In this document: piece after piece, positions 9,258 through 18,713 of the stretch
Numbering within the stretch: the stretch's first letter is position 1
Layout: the number at the start of each line of letters is the position of its first letter
DNA from: K189A clade bacterium
Lineage (GTDB): Bacteria; Pseudomonadota; Gammaproteobacteria; Pseudomonadales; Azotimanducaceae
Reading direction: 5' to 3'
Assembly: GCA_902613475.1 (NCBI GenBank)
Contig: CACMHG010000014.1
Span: forward strand, 1 to 45,870
DNA: 45,870 bases
Notes under the pieces: model-generated
Databases searched by the model: none
The model's input: the letters and a program-made list of their open reading frames with translations, nothing else
What the model was told of the DNA's origin: nothing
Program-made: the position numbers and the translations under genes

Positions 9258-10889
9258 CTAGAGGGCTAATCGTCGGATGTCTGCCAATAGCGCCGTCAGG
9301 GTGGCCATAAAGTTCCCACCGTCGACGCCATTAATCACCCGATGATCGTAGGAGAGGCTCAAAGGTAGCTGCAGCCGCGGCTCAAATGCACCTCCCAGCC
9401 AAATCGGCTGTGTAACCGACTTGCCAACACCCAAAATAGCCACCTCAGGGGCGTTGATAATTGGCGTAAAGCCAGTCCCGCCAATATTGCCAAGACTCGA
9501 AATAGTAAACGTGCCACCGCTTAAATCGTCTAGAGCGAGTTTTTTTGACCGCGCTTTTTCCGCCAGTTCCTGGGCTTTTCCCGCCAGCGCCAAAATACCC
9601 AGCTGATCAGCGCCACGTATCACCGGCACGACCAATCCTTCCGGTGTGTCTACGGCAATGCCGATATTGGTGTAGTGCTTGACTACCAGATTCTCACCAT
9701 CAGGGCTCAGGGACCCATTGAGTTTTGGGTGGGCAGCCAAGGTCTGACATACCGCCTTGATGATAAAAGGTAGGGGCGAAAGCCTAATACCCTGATTTTG
9801 TGCTTCGGCCTTGATGCTCTGACGAAAGGACTCTAAGTCTTCGATGTCGGCATTGGCATGTTGAGTGACATGCGGAATATTTAGCCAAGATCGCTGCATG
9901 TTGAGGGCGACTTGTTTCTGAATACGGCTGAGAGGCTGTTCCTCCACGTCACCAAACTTAGCGAAGTCCACCACGGGGACGGGCGGAATAGTTGAATTGA
10001 CCGGTGCCGAGGTCGTTACCGGTTGATTAATCCGTGCCTTTGCCCAGGCCTTCACATCATCCTTGGTGACGCGACCGCGATTGCCGCTTCCTTCAACCTG
10101 TTCCAAGGGAACGCCAATTTCTCTGGCCAAACGACGTGTGGCTGGTCCAGCATAGACCTGACGTCCGGCTGCCGCGGCCCGCACCATTTTGTCCTCGGGC
10201 GCGGGTTCAGGCATGGCGGCTGCGGGCTGTGATGGCGCTGCCGTCAGCGTCTCACCCTCCTGAGACGGACCGTCATTGGCCATTGCGTCGTCCTGCAGTG
10301 ACCCTTCGATTCTTGCTGTGGCTAACAGGCTGCCAGCACTCACTTGATCGCCAACGGCCACGTTAACTTCTAGGAGAACGCCGGTTACCTCAGCGGGAAT
10401 TTCCATTGACGCTTTGTCAGATTCAAGCACCACCAGCAAATCACCCGGTGCAACTTGTGATCCGGCTGTGGCAGCGACCTCGATCACCTCCACCTCTTCG
10501 ATATCGCCTAAATCGGGTACTGATATCTGCACGACCTGTTGGCCGCCACTCCGAGCCTGTTCACTTGGCTCGCTCCCCTTGGCTGCTGATGGATTACCCG
10601 TATCGTCACTTTGTTGACTGGTAGGCTCGCCGGCGGCAGCGGAATCAGCACCTTGGATGCTCGCGGTATCGAGTGTGCCGATAATCGCCCCCTCACCCAA
10701 CTGATCACCGAGGGCTACGCTTATTTCAACGATGGTGCCGGCATTGCCTGCCGGCACTTCCATCGACGCCTTGTCCGATTCAATCACGATAATCGGGTCA
10801 TCAGCTCCAACGACATCGCTCACTGCAACACAGATTTCTGTAACTTCGACTTCTTCGATGTCACCCAAACTTGGTAGGACAATGTTCAA
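9258..10889 (-). CDS. aceF: Pyruvate dehydrogenase E2, dihydrolipoyllysine acetyltransferase
   Basis: A 543-residue E2 core of the pyruvate dehydrogenase complex, transferring acetyl to CoA. Two lipoyl domains are visible, each with the lipoylated Lys in ESDKASME (near residues 40 and 165). A Pro/Ala/Gln-rich linker follows, then a peripheral-subunit-binding domain (GPATRRLAREIGVPLEQV, then VTKDDVKAWA), a second linker and the catalytic domain ending in the active-site SYDHRVINGVDGG. The start is a TTG with GAGGAAG six bases upstream. It lies 53 bases after aceE on the same strand. Confidence 0.98.
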   Translation of the reverse strand: MNIVLPSLGDIEEVEVTEICVAVSDVVGADDPIIVIESDKASMEVPAGNAGTIVEISVALGDQLGEGAIIGTLDTASIQGADSAAAGEPTSQQSDDTGNPSAAKGSEPSEQARSGGQQVVQISVPDLGDIEEVEVIEVAATAGSQVAPGDLLVVLESDKASMEIPAEVTGVLLEVNVAVGDQVSAGSLLATARIEGSLQDDAMANDGPSQEGETLTAAPSQPAAAMPEPAPEDKMVRAAAAGRQVYAGPATRRLAREIGVPLEQVEGSGNRGRVTKDDVKAWAKARINQPVTTSAPVNSTIPPVPVVDFAKFGDVEEQPLSRIQKQVALNMQRSWLNIPHVTQHANADIEDLESFRQSIKAEAQNQGIRLSPLPFIIKAVCQTLAAHPKLNGSLSPDGENLVVKHYTNIGIAVDTPEGLVVPVIRGADQLGILALAGKAQELAEKARSKKLALDDLSGGTFTISSLGNIGGTGFTPIINAPEVAILGVGKSVTQPIWLGGAFEPRLQLPLSLSYDHRVINGVDGGNFMATLTALLADIRRLAL

Positions 10890-10942
10890 AGCGCTTCCTC
10901 TGCTCCTTGGTCGTGCTGCTTGCTTGGCGTTTTCGGCGTCAG

Positions 10943-13633
10943 CTAGTGTTCTCGCGGGTTTGGCTTGTCCGACTGAATGCCAAGTTGTTCCCGCACGTCC
11001 TGTAAGTTCAGCTGCATATGGCCCGCGGCCACCAACTCACTCAAAGCACTGTACTGAATAAACTGGCTATCTACTTCGAAAAACGCCCTCAACTGCTCTC
11101 GCGTATCGCTGCGGCCGAATCCATCAGTACCCAACACACGAAGCCGCGCATCGATAGCAGCGCGTAACTGCTCAGGCAGGGCCTTCACGTAGTCTGATAC
11201 AGCGATCACTGGCGCGTCGCTCCACTCACCCTCGTTCAGCATGTCGCTGACATGACACGCCGTTGCAGGACTCTCAGGATGAATCAACGCCTCACGCTGG
11301 TGATCCTGAATATTGCGAGCAAGCTCTGTGTAACTGGTAACGCTATACACCTGAGCCCGAAGTCCGTAGGTGTCTACCAACTGCTGGGCGGCGCGTCTTG
11401 CTTCCGGTAATAGCGCACCGCTACCCAGTATTCTGATTCGGGGCGCGGCGCTATCTCCGAGTGTTTCAAGCAGGTACATACCCTTGACGATATCTTCCTC
11501 TACAGCCTCTGGCATTGCCGGGTGATGATAGGCCTCGTTCATGAGAGTGATGTAGTAGTAAACGGGTGCCTTGTCCACGTACATATGCTCAAGCCCGCGC
11601 CGGATAATAACTGCTAGCTCAAAGGCATAGGCCGGATCGTAGCTGATGCAGTTTGGCACTGTAGATGCCAGCAAATGGGAATGACCGTCCTGGTGCTGCA
11701 GGCCCTCGCCATTCAGGGTTGTTCGACCGGCAGTACCACCGAGCAGAAAGCCCTTGGCCTGCAGGTCTCCGGCGGCCCAAGCTAAGTCGCCCACCCGCTG
11801 AAAACCAAACATTGAGTAGTAGATGTAAAACGGCAATAGCGTGTATTGGTGTGTGGAGTAAGCCGTAGCCGCCGCGATCCAGGCCGCGAAAGCCCCAGCT
11901 TCGTTGATGCCTTCCTCTAAAACCTGTCCGGATTTCGATTCTTTATAGGCCGCCAGTTCATCGGAGTCCTCAGGTTCGTAGAGCTGGCCCTCAGAAGAAT
12001 AAATGCCCAGCTGTCGAAACATGCCCTCCATACCAAAGGTTCGGGCTTCGTCAGGCACGATGGGTACGATCCGCTTGCCCAACTGTTTGTCTCTCAGCAG
12101 GGTCGCCAGTATTCGCACAAAGGCCATGGTGGAGCTGATTTCACGTTTACCGCTCCCTTCAAGCTGCGCCTTGAATACTGAAATATCCGGCACTTCTAAC
12201 GCCTGTTGATCAACCAAACGCCGAGGCATCTGACCGCCAAGCCTCTCGCGAGCCTGGTGCATGTACTGCATTTCAGAACTGTCAGCAGCTGGCTGATAGT
12301 AGGGCACATCTTCGAGTTCTTCGTCACGCAGCGGCACATCGAAGCGATCACGGAAGTACTTAAGCTCATCAAGGCTGAGCTTCTTAACTTGGTGAGTGGT
12401 ATTTTCGGATTCACCGGCATCACCCATGCCGTAGCCCTTGACGGTTTTAGCCAGAATGACAGTTGGCTGCCCCCGGTGATTCACCGCGGCGGCGTACGCG
12501 GCATAAATCTTGTACGGGTCATGACCGCCTCGATTAAGGCGATATATATCGTCATCGCTAAGGTGCTCAACCATTTGCAGCAGCTCAGGGTCCTTGGCGA
12601 AAAAGTTCTCCCGAACGTACTTTCCACCCTTGGCTTTAAAATTTTGATACTCGCCATCCACTGTAGCGTCCATCGCGCGCTGCATCAGACCCTTTTTATC
12701 TTTGGCAAATAGTGGATCCCAGTGTCGCCCCCAAACAACCTTGATGACATTCCATCCAGCACCGCGAAAATAACCCTCAAGTTCTTGGATGATTTTACCG
12801 TTGCCTCGCACCGGGCCATCCAGTCGCTGCAAATTGCAGTTAACGACGAAAATCAGGTTGTCGAGTTTTTCGCGTCCCGCCAGAGAGAGGGCACCAAGAG
12901 ATTCAGGCTCATCACACTCACCGTCGCCCAAGAAAGCCCAAACTTTTCGATCACCCATTTCGACTAAATCACGGGAATCGAGATACTTCATGACATGGGC
13001 TTGATAAATAGCCTGCAAAGGGCCCAGCCCCATGGACACCGTCGGAAACTGCCAATAATCGGGCATTAGCCAAGGGTGAGGGTAGGACGATAAACCTTCG
13101 TCGCCAGCCTCACGACGAAAATTGTCCATTTGAGCTTCGCTGATCCGCCCCTCTAAAAACGATCGCGCATAAATGCCGGGAGAGGCGTGCCCCTGAAAGT
13201 AGACTAAGTCACCTGAGCGAGTGTGATCGTCATCGGTAGAAGCCGGCAGGGGCGCACGAAAAAAGTAGTTAAACCCAACGTCGTAAAGTGTTGCCGACGA
13301 GGCAAAACTGGATATGTGACCGCCCAGATCGCCGGGGCGCCTATTTGCCCGCACCACCATGGCTAGCGCATTCCACCGAATCAGGCTGCGAATGCGTCGC
13401 TCCATGAAAAGGTCCCCGGGCATGGGCGTCTCATCGGCAACCGGGATGGTATTACGATAGGGTGTAGACACAGAAAAAGGCAGGCTCGCGCCGGTCATTG
13501 TAAGTTGACCAGCGAGGCTCTGCAGTAGTGCTGAGGCCGCGGCCACACCCTCTCGCTTGAGTACGCCATCCAGTGCATCAAGCCACTCTTGTTGCTCTTC
13601 GGCATCGAATCCCTGTAGGTCAGGGTCTTTCAC
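10943..13633 (-). CDS. aceE: Pyruvate dehydrogenase E1, homodimeric
   Basis: An 896-residue thiamine-diphosphate-dependent decarboxylase of pyruvate. The ThDP motif is seen as GDGECDEPESLGALSLAGREK ending in VVNCNLQ; other blocks are GHASPGIYARSFLEGR and LLGGTAGRTTLNGEGLQHQDG. Length and sequence match the gammaproteobacterial AceE type. The start is a GTG with GGAG eight bases upstream. It follows ampD by 26 bases and precedes aceF, giving an ampD-aceE-aceF order. Confidence 0.98.
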   Translation of the reverse strand: MKDPDLQGFDAEEQQEWLDALDGVLKREGVAAASALLQSLAGQLTMTGASLPFSVSTPYRNTIPVADETPMPGDLFMERRIRSLIRWNALAMVVRANRRPGDLGGHISSFASSATLYDVGFNYFFRAPLPASTDDDHTRSGDLVYFQGHASPGIYARSFLEGRISEAQMDNFRREAGDEGLSSYPHPWLMPDYWQFPTVSMGLGPLQAIYQAHVMKYLDSRDLVEMGDRKVWAFLGDGECDEPESLGALSLAGREKLDNLIFVVNCNLQRLDGPVRGNGKIIQELEGYFRGAGWNVIKVVWGRHWDPLFAKDKKGLMQRAMDATVDGEYQNFKAKGGKYVRENFFAKDPELLQMVEHLSDDDIYRLNRGGHDPYKIYAAYAAAVNHRGQPTVILAKTVKGYGMGDAGESENTTHQVKKLSLDELKYFRDRFDVPLRDEELEDVPYYQPAADSSEMQYMHQARERLGGQMPRRLVDQQALEVPDISVFKAQLEGSGKREISSTMAFVRILATLLRDKQLGKRIVPIVPDEARTFGMEGMFRQLGIYSSEGQLYEPEDSDELAAYKESKSGQVLEEGINEAGAFAAWIAAATAYSTHQYTLLPFYIYYSMFGFQRVGDLAWAAGDLQAKGFLLGGTAGRTTLNGEGLQHQDGHSHLLASTVPNCISYDPAYAFELAVIIRRGLEHMYVDKAPVYYYITLMNEAYHHPAMPEAVEEDIVKGMYLLETLGDSAAPRIRILGSGALLPEARRAAQQLVDTYGLRAQVYSVTSYTELARNIQDHQREALIHPESPATACHVSDMLNEGEWSDAPVIAVSDYVKALPEQLRAAIDARLRVLGTDGFGRSDTREQLRAFFEVDSQFIQYSALSELVAAGHMQLNLQDVREQLGIQSDKPNPREH

Positions 13634-13659
13634 TCAATCACTCCTCACGTCTGGTTGCC

Positions 13660-14265
13660 TTAGTTCTGGGCGCTTTGGGTTGTCAGTCTTCGGTGCAGGG
13701 GCACGAGCAATCGTTGCCAGTCGAAATGTGGCCCCGGATCTTGTTTGCGACCAGGCGCGATTTCTTGATGACCGACGATGGCGTTCGGAGCAAGGCTCGG
13801 ATAGCGCTGACAAAGCGCAGTGCATACTTCTAGCAGCGCTTCGTACTGGGCTTCAGCAAATGGAGATTCCCAAGTACCTTCAAGCTCGATGCCTAAGCTA
13901 AATCGGTTACAGCCCTGGCGGTTCATCCACTGCGATTCACCTGCATGCCAGGCTGGCCGGTCGAAGGGGACAAATTGTTCGACAACGCCATCGCGGTCGA
14001 TGAACAAGTGCGGTGCAACCCGAACCCCCGCCAGACTGGCGAAACTTTCGTGAGCGCCAATATCGAGCGTGCCGGTAAAAAGCTGACTCGGTAAGCCGCT
14101 GCCAAATTCGCCCGCAGGTAACGACACGCAGTGCAGAACAATGAGCTCGCATTGAAAGATGCCCTGCTGACCGGTGTTACACCCAATATTTATCTGGGGA
14201 ACATCGCAATGCTTGCTCTCTCGCCACTGAATTTTAAGAAGACAATGAGCCGAATCGATAACCAT
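13660..14265 (-). CDS. ampD: 1,6-anhydro-N-acetylmuramyl-L-alanine amidase AmpD
   Basis: A 201-residue cytosolic zinc amidase of the Amidase_2 family that cleaves the stem peptide from anhydro-muropeptides imported by AmpG. Zinc ligands are seen as His in IVLHCVSLPAG, His in GHQEIAPGRKQD and the final Asp of that block; the catalytic Glu lies in SLGIELEG. The N-terminus to about residue 30 differs from the usual family start (the SPNFDARP region is not recognisable), so the start may be slightly wrong. The ATG sits inside a 7-bp inverted repeat (14263-14282). It is divergent from nadC, a conserved arrangement. Confidence 0.93.
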   Translation of the reverse strand: MVIDSAHCLLKIQWRESKHCDVPQINIGCNTGQQGIFQCELIVLHCVSLPAGEFGSGLPSQLFTGTLDIGAHESFASLAGVRVAPHLFIDRDGVVEQFVPFDRPAWHAGESQWMNRQGCNRFSLGIELEGTWESPFAEAQYEALLEVCTALCQRYPSLAPNAIVGHQEIAPGRKQDPGPHFDWQRLLVPLHRRLTTQSAQN

Positions 14266-14403
14266 GCCATTATTGTGGCATGTTTAGATGACCGTCGCGT
14301 TGCTCCTGAAGGGTTTTTGCGGCAAAGCGGTCTTAGAACGTAACGAAGCGCGAAGCCCTCTGTATTGGGGTAGCCTACATCGGTTTTAGGAGTCAGAAGC
14401 TTA

Positions 14404-15285
14404 ATGAAATCGCAACTGCACTTTCATCCCATCGATGCTGAATCACTTAGAGAGGCCGTTAGGCAAAATGTCGAGCAAGCACTGACTGAAGATCGTGCCG
14501 ACGGTGACATTTCTGCGGGCCTGATTGATGAACAGACGCTCGCCTTCGCACAAGTCATTACCCGGGAGTCAGGCATATTTTGTGGCGCGCCATGGGTGGA
14601 TGAGACACTGAAGCAACTCGACGAGACGATGCACATTAAATGGCAGGTGGCAGACGGCGATAAAGTCTCACCGAATCAAGAGCTATTCCAACTTCGCGGC
14701 AAGGCACGCAGCTTACTCAGCGCAGAGCGCACCATGCTCAATTTTGTCCAGCTCCTATCAGGCACCGCAACACGCACGGCCAGATATGTCGGGCTCATTG
14801 CCGATACTCAGTCCCAACTGTTAGATACGCGAAAAACCGTTCCCGGATTGCGGCTCGCGCAAAAATACGCCGTGAAGTGTGGCGGCGGCAGTAACCACCG
14901 AACCGGCCTCTACGACGCATTTCTGTTAAAAGAAAATCATATATTGGCAGCGGGCAGTATTGGCGCGGCGGTTAAGGCAGCCAAAGCCTCAGCACCCAAT
15001 AAACCTGTTGAAATAGAGGTAGAGAGCCTTGCGGAGCTACAGCAGGCCATGGAGGCAGGCGCTGACATTGCCTTGATCGACAATTTTTCGGTTACCGACA
15101 GCAAAGCTGCCGTTGCCATGACTCGCGGCAACATGGTGCTGGAAGCATCAGGTGGAATTACCCAAGAGAGTATTGCTGCAATCGCTGCAACGGGAGTGGA
15201 CTACATCTCATGTGGTGACCTCACCAAGAGCGTTGAGCCCATGGATCTGTCCATGCGCTTTTTAGTCGACGAGTCATCGGCCTAA
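14404..15285 (+). CDS. nadC: Nicotinate-nucleotide pyrophosphorylase (carboxylating)
   Basis: A 293-residue quinolinate phosphoribosyltransferase of de novo NAD synthesis. Diagnostic blocks are ALTEDRADGDISAGLI, LLSAERTMLNFVQLLSGTATRT, LLDTRKTVPGLRLAQKYAVKCGGG, NHRTGLYDAFLLKENH, and VEIEVESLAEL. AGGAGTCAGAAGC lies before the ATG. It is divergent from ampD, and its stop is one base from the convergent phosphodiesterase. Confidence 0.98.
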   Translation: MKSQLHFHPIDAESLREAVRQNVEQALTEDRADGDISAGLIDEQTLAFAQVITRESGIFCGAPWVDETLKQLDETMHIKWQVADGDKVSPNQELFQLRGKARSLLSAERTMLNFVQLLSGTATRTARYVGLIADTQSQLLDTRKTVPGLRLAQKYAVKCGGGSNHRTGLYDAFLLKENHILAAGSIGAAVKAAKASAPNKPVEIEVESLAELQQAMEAGADIALIDNFSVTDSKAAVAMTRGNMVLEASGGITQESIAAIAATGVDYISCGDLTKSVEPMDLSMRFLVDESSA

Positions 15286-15286
15286 G

Positions 15287-16591
15287 TTAGTCCACCAGGT
15301 AAGGCACCAGCACTGACGGCTCCCCATCGATAGGCGCGGCGTTTTCGATATCTAGCAGAGACAGCACCAATGGGTAGATATGCACGTTTTCAATGTCTGG
15401 GAGACGTGTTTGTGCTGGTATACCGGGGCCGCTGGCGAAAAATATACCGTTCATCGTCTTAGTGATTTGTGGCAGATAGCCGTGGGCACCCTGTGGCGGT
15501 TCGCGGTCTTGGCCGCGTTTGAACCCAATGTACCCAGGGGCATCCGCTACCACGACCAGATTTGGAATGCGCGTACCGTCCTGCGGGAAATTCAGCAGCG
15601 AGTCAAAGCTCCCTGGATCGATCACCTCTAGCCCTGCCACCGATGCCAGCGCTTGCTGAGTTCGTTGCACAAGCGATTGATCAGCGCTGTAAAAAAACGC
15701 GTAGGAGCCTCCGGGAACGATACGGTGGTTGCCACGCCAATCGTCTAGTTCAATAAACTCATCAAGAAAGATAGTTTGGTCCGCATCGACCCTCTGCATG
15801 CCGTGATCCGAACTGATAAGCAGATATACCGGATGATCAATATCGGCCAACCCAGCCATCAAACGGCCAACTTGTTTGTCAGCACTCGCGATGGCTTGGC
15901 CTACCTCCTTACTATCTGGGCCATAGCGATGCCCGGCGGAGTCGACGAGTGAAAAATACAGGGTAACCAGATTGGGCCGCTGGCCCCAAGGGAGCGCCAG
16001 CCAGTCCAGCACCTGATTAACCCGCGCACCGTTCGGAACGCTGCCGTCGTAGATTTTATAGTAGCTTGGCCTCACGCCTTGAATATCTGCTTCGCTACCT
16101 ACCCAAAAAAAACTCGCTGATCGCAGGCCCGCCTTTTCTGCAGCCACCCACAGTGGCTCGCCGCCATACCAAGAGCCATCTTCCACAGTAGATCGATCAC
16201 CGAGGCGGTAAAGAGCGTTCCGTGACCGGTCAAAGAAGCTGTTGCCAACGATGCCGTGATTGCCAGGATACAGACCCGTGACGATGCTGTAGTGGTTTGA
16301 AAAAGTGCTGCTAGGAAAGCCGGGGATCAGACCTGAGACCTGGAGCCCGCTGTCGGCCACCCGCTGAAGGTTTTTGCTCTGCTGGGGATAGCGCTCAAGG
16401 TAATCGTGGCGAAAACCGTCCAGGGAGAGCATTACCACAATGGGGGTCTTGGCTTGGCGATCTGGGTCAGCAAGTCCAGTGGAGGCGCATAAGGCCAGGG
16501 CAAGTGCGAAGACCATATTTACGAAAAATAGTATTCCCGGTTGCCAAAGGCTCTTTTCAGTAGATCTTGTATTGACGACGCACATCCTCAC
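15287..16591 (-). CDS. Exported type I phosphodiesterase / nucleotide pyrophosphatase (NPP family)
   Basis: A 434-residue exported hydrolase of the alkaline phosphatase superfamily. A signal peptide covers residues 15-41 (ILFFVNMVFALALALC, ending TGLA). Metal site and nucleophile are visible: D58 in LSLDGFRHDY, T96 in PSSTFSNHYS (nucleophile), Asp and His in LVDSAGHRYG, ISSDHGM, and His in GAHGYLP. NPP enzymes cleave phosphodiester or pyrophosphate bonds of nucleotides; the substrate here is unknown. The GTG start at 16591 has AAAGGAGG with a 6-base spacing, better than the internal ATG at 16585. Confidence 0.9.
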   Translation of the reverse strand: MRMCVVNTRSTEKSLWQPGILFFVNMVFALALALCASTGLADPDRQAKTPIVVMLSLDGFRHDYLERYPQQSKNLQRVADSGLQVSGLIPGFPSSTFSNHYSIVTGLYPGNHGIVGNSFFDRSRNALYRLGDRSTVEDGSWYGGEPLWVAAEKAGLRSASFFWVGSEADIQGVRPSYYKIYDGSVPNGARVNQVLDWLALPWGQRPNLVTLYFSLVDSAGHRYGPDSKEVGQAIASADKQVGRLMAGLADIDHPVYLLISSDHGMQRVDADQTIFLDEFIELDDWRGNHRIVPGGSYAFFYSADQSLVQRTQQALASVAGLEVIDPGSFDSLLNFPQDGTRIPNLVVVADAPGYIGFKRGQDREPPQGAHGYLPQITKTMNGIFFASGPGIPAQTRLPDIENVHIYPLVLSLLDIENAAPIDGEPSVLVPYLVD

Positions 16592-16676
16592 CTAATGCCT
16601 CCTTTGAGGGATCAAGCCACCACGCATAGTCCTGCAAGGCATTTCGATCGGTCTGAACATTCGAACCAACTGCCGC

Positions 16677-18644
16677 CTAGGTCTGCGGGAGAAATTCGTG
16701 GAGCGTCTTGCCCAGCGCTTGTTTTAAGGGGTTGAGATGAACCTCAAAGTCCTGCCAGTTTTCAACACCGGATTTGAAGATGGGTTGCCGAACTTGCTCT
16801 GAAGAGGGCGTCTTTACCGCCCTTTCGGTTTCCCAGAAGTTTAGACAGGCCTCTTCAAACGGCAGATTACAGTGGGCCAGAATTCGACGCACTTGGGTCT
16901 CAAGATCATCAACAACGTCTTCATACTGGACATGTAAAATTTCATTAGGAAGACACTGATGCCAAAAATTCATCAATCCCACGTAGTCTCGGTAATAATG
17001 ACCCAAGTCCTCTAGGTGGTATGAAAACTCTTGTCCTTCCGCAAACAGCTGCTTGAAACAACTAAAGGTGCAGGACAGGGGGTGGCGCCGGGCATCAATT
17101 ATTTTTGCATTCGGTAAAATGCGTTTGATGAGTCCTATGTGACGAAAATTGTTAGGCATCTTATCAATGAAAAAAGGTGCTTCTTTTCGGTGCGTGCGCG
17201 TGTCTTCGATGTAGGCACGCCCAAAATCTTTGAGCTCACCTGGACTCAAGTCCAATATCGCGCGCGGGTAATTGAGCCTATCAAAGTCTTTATTGCGGGA
17301 GCGCAGCTGGTGAACCGCCGATAAAATATTGGGTAGCTCTTGCGTACCGTCAACCTGTGAGTGACTGGATAGAATTTGTTCCAGCAACGTGGATCCAGCT
17401 CTAGGCATACCCACGATAAAAATAGGATCCGGCGCTTCGAATCCCTCACGAGAAGGAGCAAGCGTACTGAAAACCCGCCTTTGCTCTTCAAATTCTTCGG
17501 ACATGTGTTGAGCGATGTATCGCGATTCAGCCCGCTTGATCTGATTGCCACTGGCGTAATTAGAAAATGCTAGGTCGTACTCGCGCCTGTCCTCGTAGGC
17601 TTTACCTAGACCGAAGTGCAGGTAGACACGATCCATTTTTCTGAGCGCGGGATTTTTGAGGAGGCCCTCCATTCGAGCCACTTCACTTTCCTCAAACTTA
17701 TACGTCTTGAGGTTCGCCAAGGACTGCCAAGCCTCGCCGTGAATAACACCCTCTCTACAGGCCTCTTGATAGCAACTGATCGCCGCGTCGGTGTCTCCAA
17801 CGGTTTTGAGCGCATGTCCTTTCGACGTCAGCGTAACGGGTTCGCCGGGCATGGCTGTGAGCAGTTCATCAAAGAGTGTTAATGCGGTCTCGTAGTCGCC
17901 AAGCTGCATCGAGATCACCGCGTACTGCGACTTGAAATATAGGCTTTCTTTGTCGTTTTCAAATAATTCCAGGGCGTGTTCCCGCGCCTCAACCAGCTTC
18001 TGCCGCTTCCTCAGCACGTTAATGTAATCCGTCTTCAACGGAATATCTTCAGGCTCGAACAGAACCGCACTTTCCAGCAGAAACTCGGCCTCATCAAAAA
18101 CGTTCATCTTCATTGCGATTTGCGCCAACAGCCGCATCGCCTCTACATGGTGAGGATTTTCACCTAGAAATTCTCGGCAAGCTTGCTCCGCCTTTGCGAT
18201 GGAGCCCTGTGACAGCATATCTAGAGCATAGATTAGCGGCTTCGGCATGTTGACCAAGCGCTGTATGTGCGGCTTGATTCGTTCAGCTTCTTGAATTCGG
18301 CCAGCGGCCAGTAAAATCTCTGCTTGTCCTCGCCAGCTGACGTGCAGCGAGGGATTTTCCTCTGTTGCTCGACCGAAAGCAGCAAGCGCTCCTTGAGCAT
18401 TGCCTGCGGCTCTTAGTATGTGGCCTCTCTCCTGAAAAGCTCGACCATGCCTTGGGTGCAGCTGAATAAGTTTATCGAGGACAGCCATGGCTTCTCGAGG
18501 CTTGCCCAGCTTTCGGGCGCATACAGCCTGCAGGTACAGTGTTTCGCTGCTCTCCGCCGGCTCTCGCGTCAACAGTCGCAACGCCTCGTGGTAGTCACCG
18601 GCTTCGATGGCTTGTCTTATTGACTGATGCGATTGTGCTTCCAA
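16677..18644 (-). CDS. TPR-repeat sulfotransferase
   Basis: A 655-residue two-part protein. Residues 1 to about 390 are tetratricopeptide-like helical repeats (LYLQAVCARKLGKPREAMAV, AFQERGHILRAAGNAQGALAAF and others). Residues about 405-655 are a PAPS-dependent sulfotransferase, with the 5'-phosphosulfate loop FIVGMPRAGSTLLEQIL at 409-425 and a 3'-phosphate-binding RRHPLSCTFSCF block. The fusion is common in marine proteobacteria; the acceptor is unknown. The start is a TTG with GGGAG seven bases upstream. It lies directly upstream of the sequence carrying the TonB-receptor terminator, on the same strand. Confidence 0.92.
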   Translation of the reverse strand: MEAQSHQSIRQAIEAGDYHEALRLLTREPAESSETLYLQAVCARKLGKPREAMAVLDKLIQLHPRHGRAFQERGHILRAAGNAQGALAAFGRATEENPSLHVSWRGQAEILLAAGRIQEAERIKPHIQRLVNMPKPLIYALDMLSQGSIAKAEQACREFLGENPHHVEAMRLLAQIAMKMNVFDEAEFLLESAVLFEPEDIPLKTDYINVLRKRQKLVEAREHALELFENDKESLYFKSQYAVISMQLGDYETALTLFDELLTAMPGEPVTLTSKGHALKTVGDTDAAISCYQEACREGVIHGEAWQSLANLKTYKFEESEVARMEGLLKNPALRKMDRVYLHFGLGKAYEDRREYDLAFSNYASGNQIKRAESRYIAQHMSEEFEEQRRVFSTLAPSREGFEAPDPIFIVGMPRAGSTLLEQILSSHSQVDGTQELPNILSAVHQLRSRNKDFDRLNYPRAILDLSPGELKDFGRAYIEDTRTHRKEAPFFIDKMPNNFRHIGLIKRILPNAKIIDARRHPLSCTFSCFKQLFAEGQEFSYHLEDLGHYYRDYVGLMNFWHQCLPNEILHVQYEDVVDDLETQVRRILAHCNLPFEEACLNFWETERAVKTPSSEQVRQPIFKSGVENWQDFEVHLNPLKQALGKTLHEFLPQT

Positions 18645-18661
18645 CGCCTACTCCCTCAAAA

Positions 18662-18688
18662 AAAAAGCTCCCTATGCAGGGAGCTTTA
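18662..18688 (-). terminator. Intrinsic terminator after TonB receptor gene
   Basis: A perfect stem AAAGCTCCCT / AGGGAGCTTT with a 4-base loop, and a long T-run on the minus strand. It separates the TonB receptor transcript from the downstream sulfotransferase gene. Confidence 0.92.
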
Positions 18689-18713
18689 TTATTCCACCGA
18701 CTGGTTTTGAGCG

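Noticed and set aside
12206..12712. 168-residue plus-strand frame within aceE
   Set aside because: Antisense shadow of a clear housekeeping gene.
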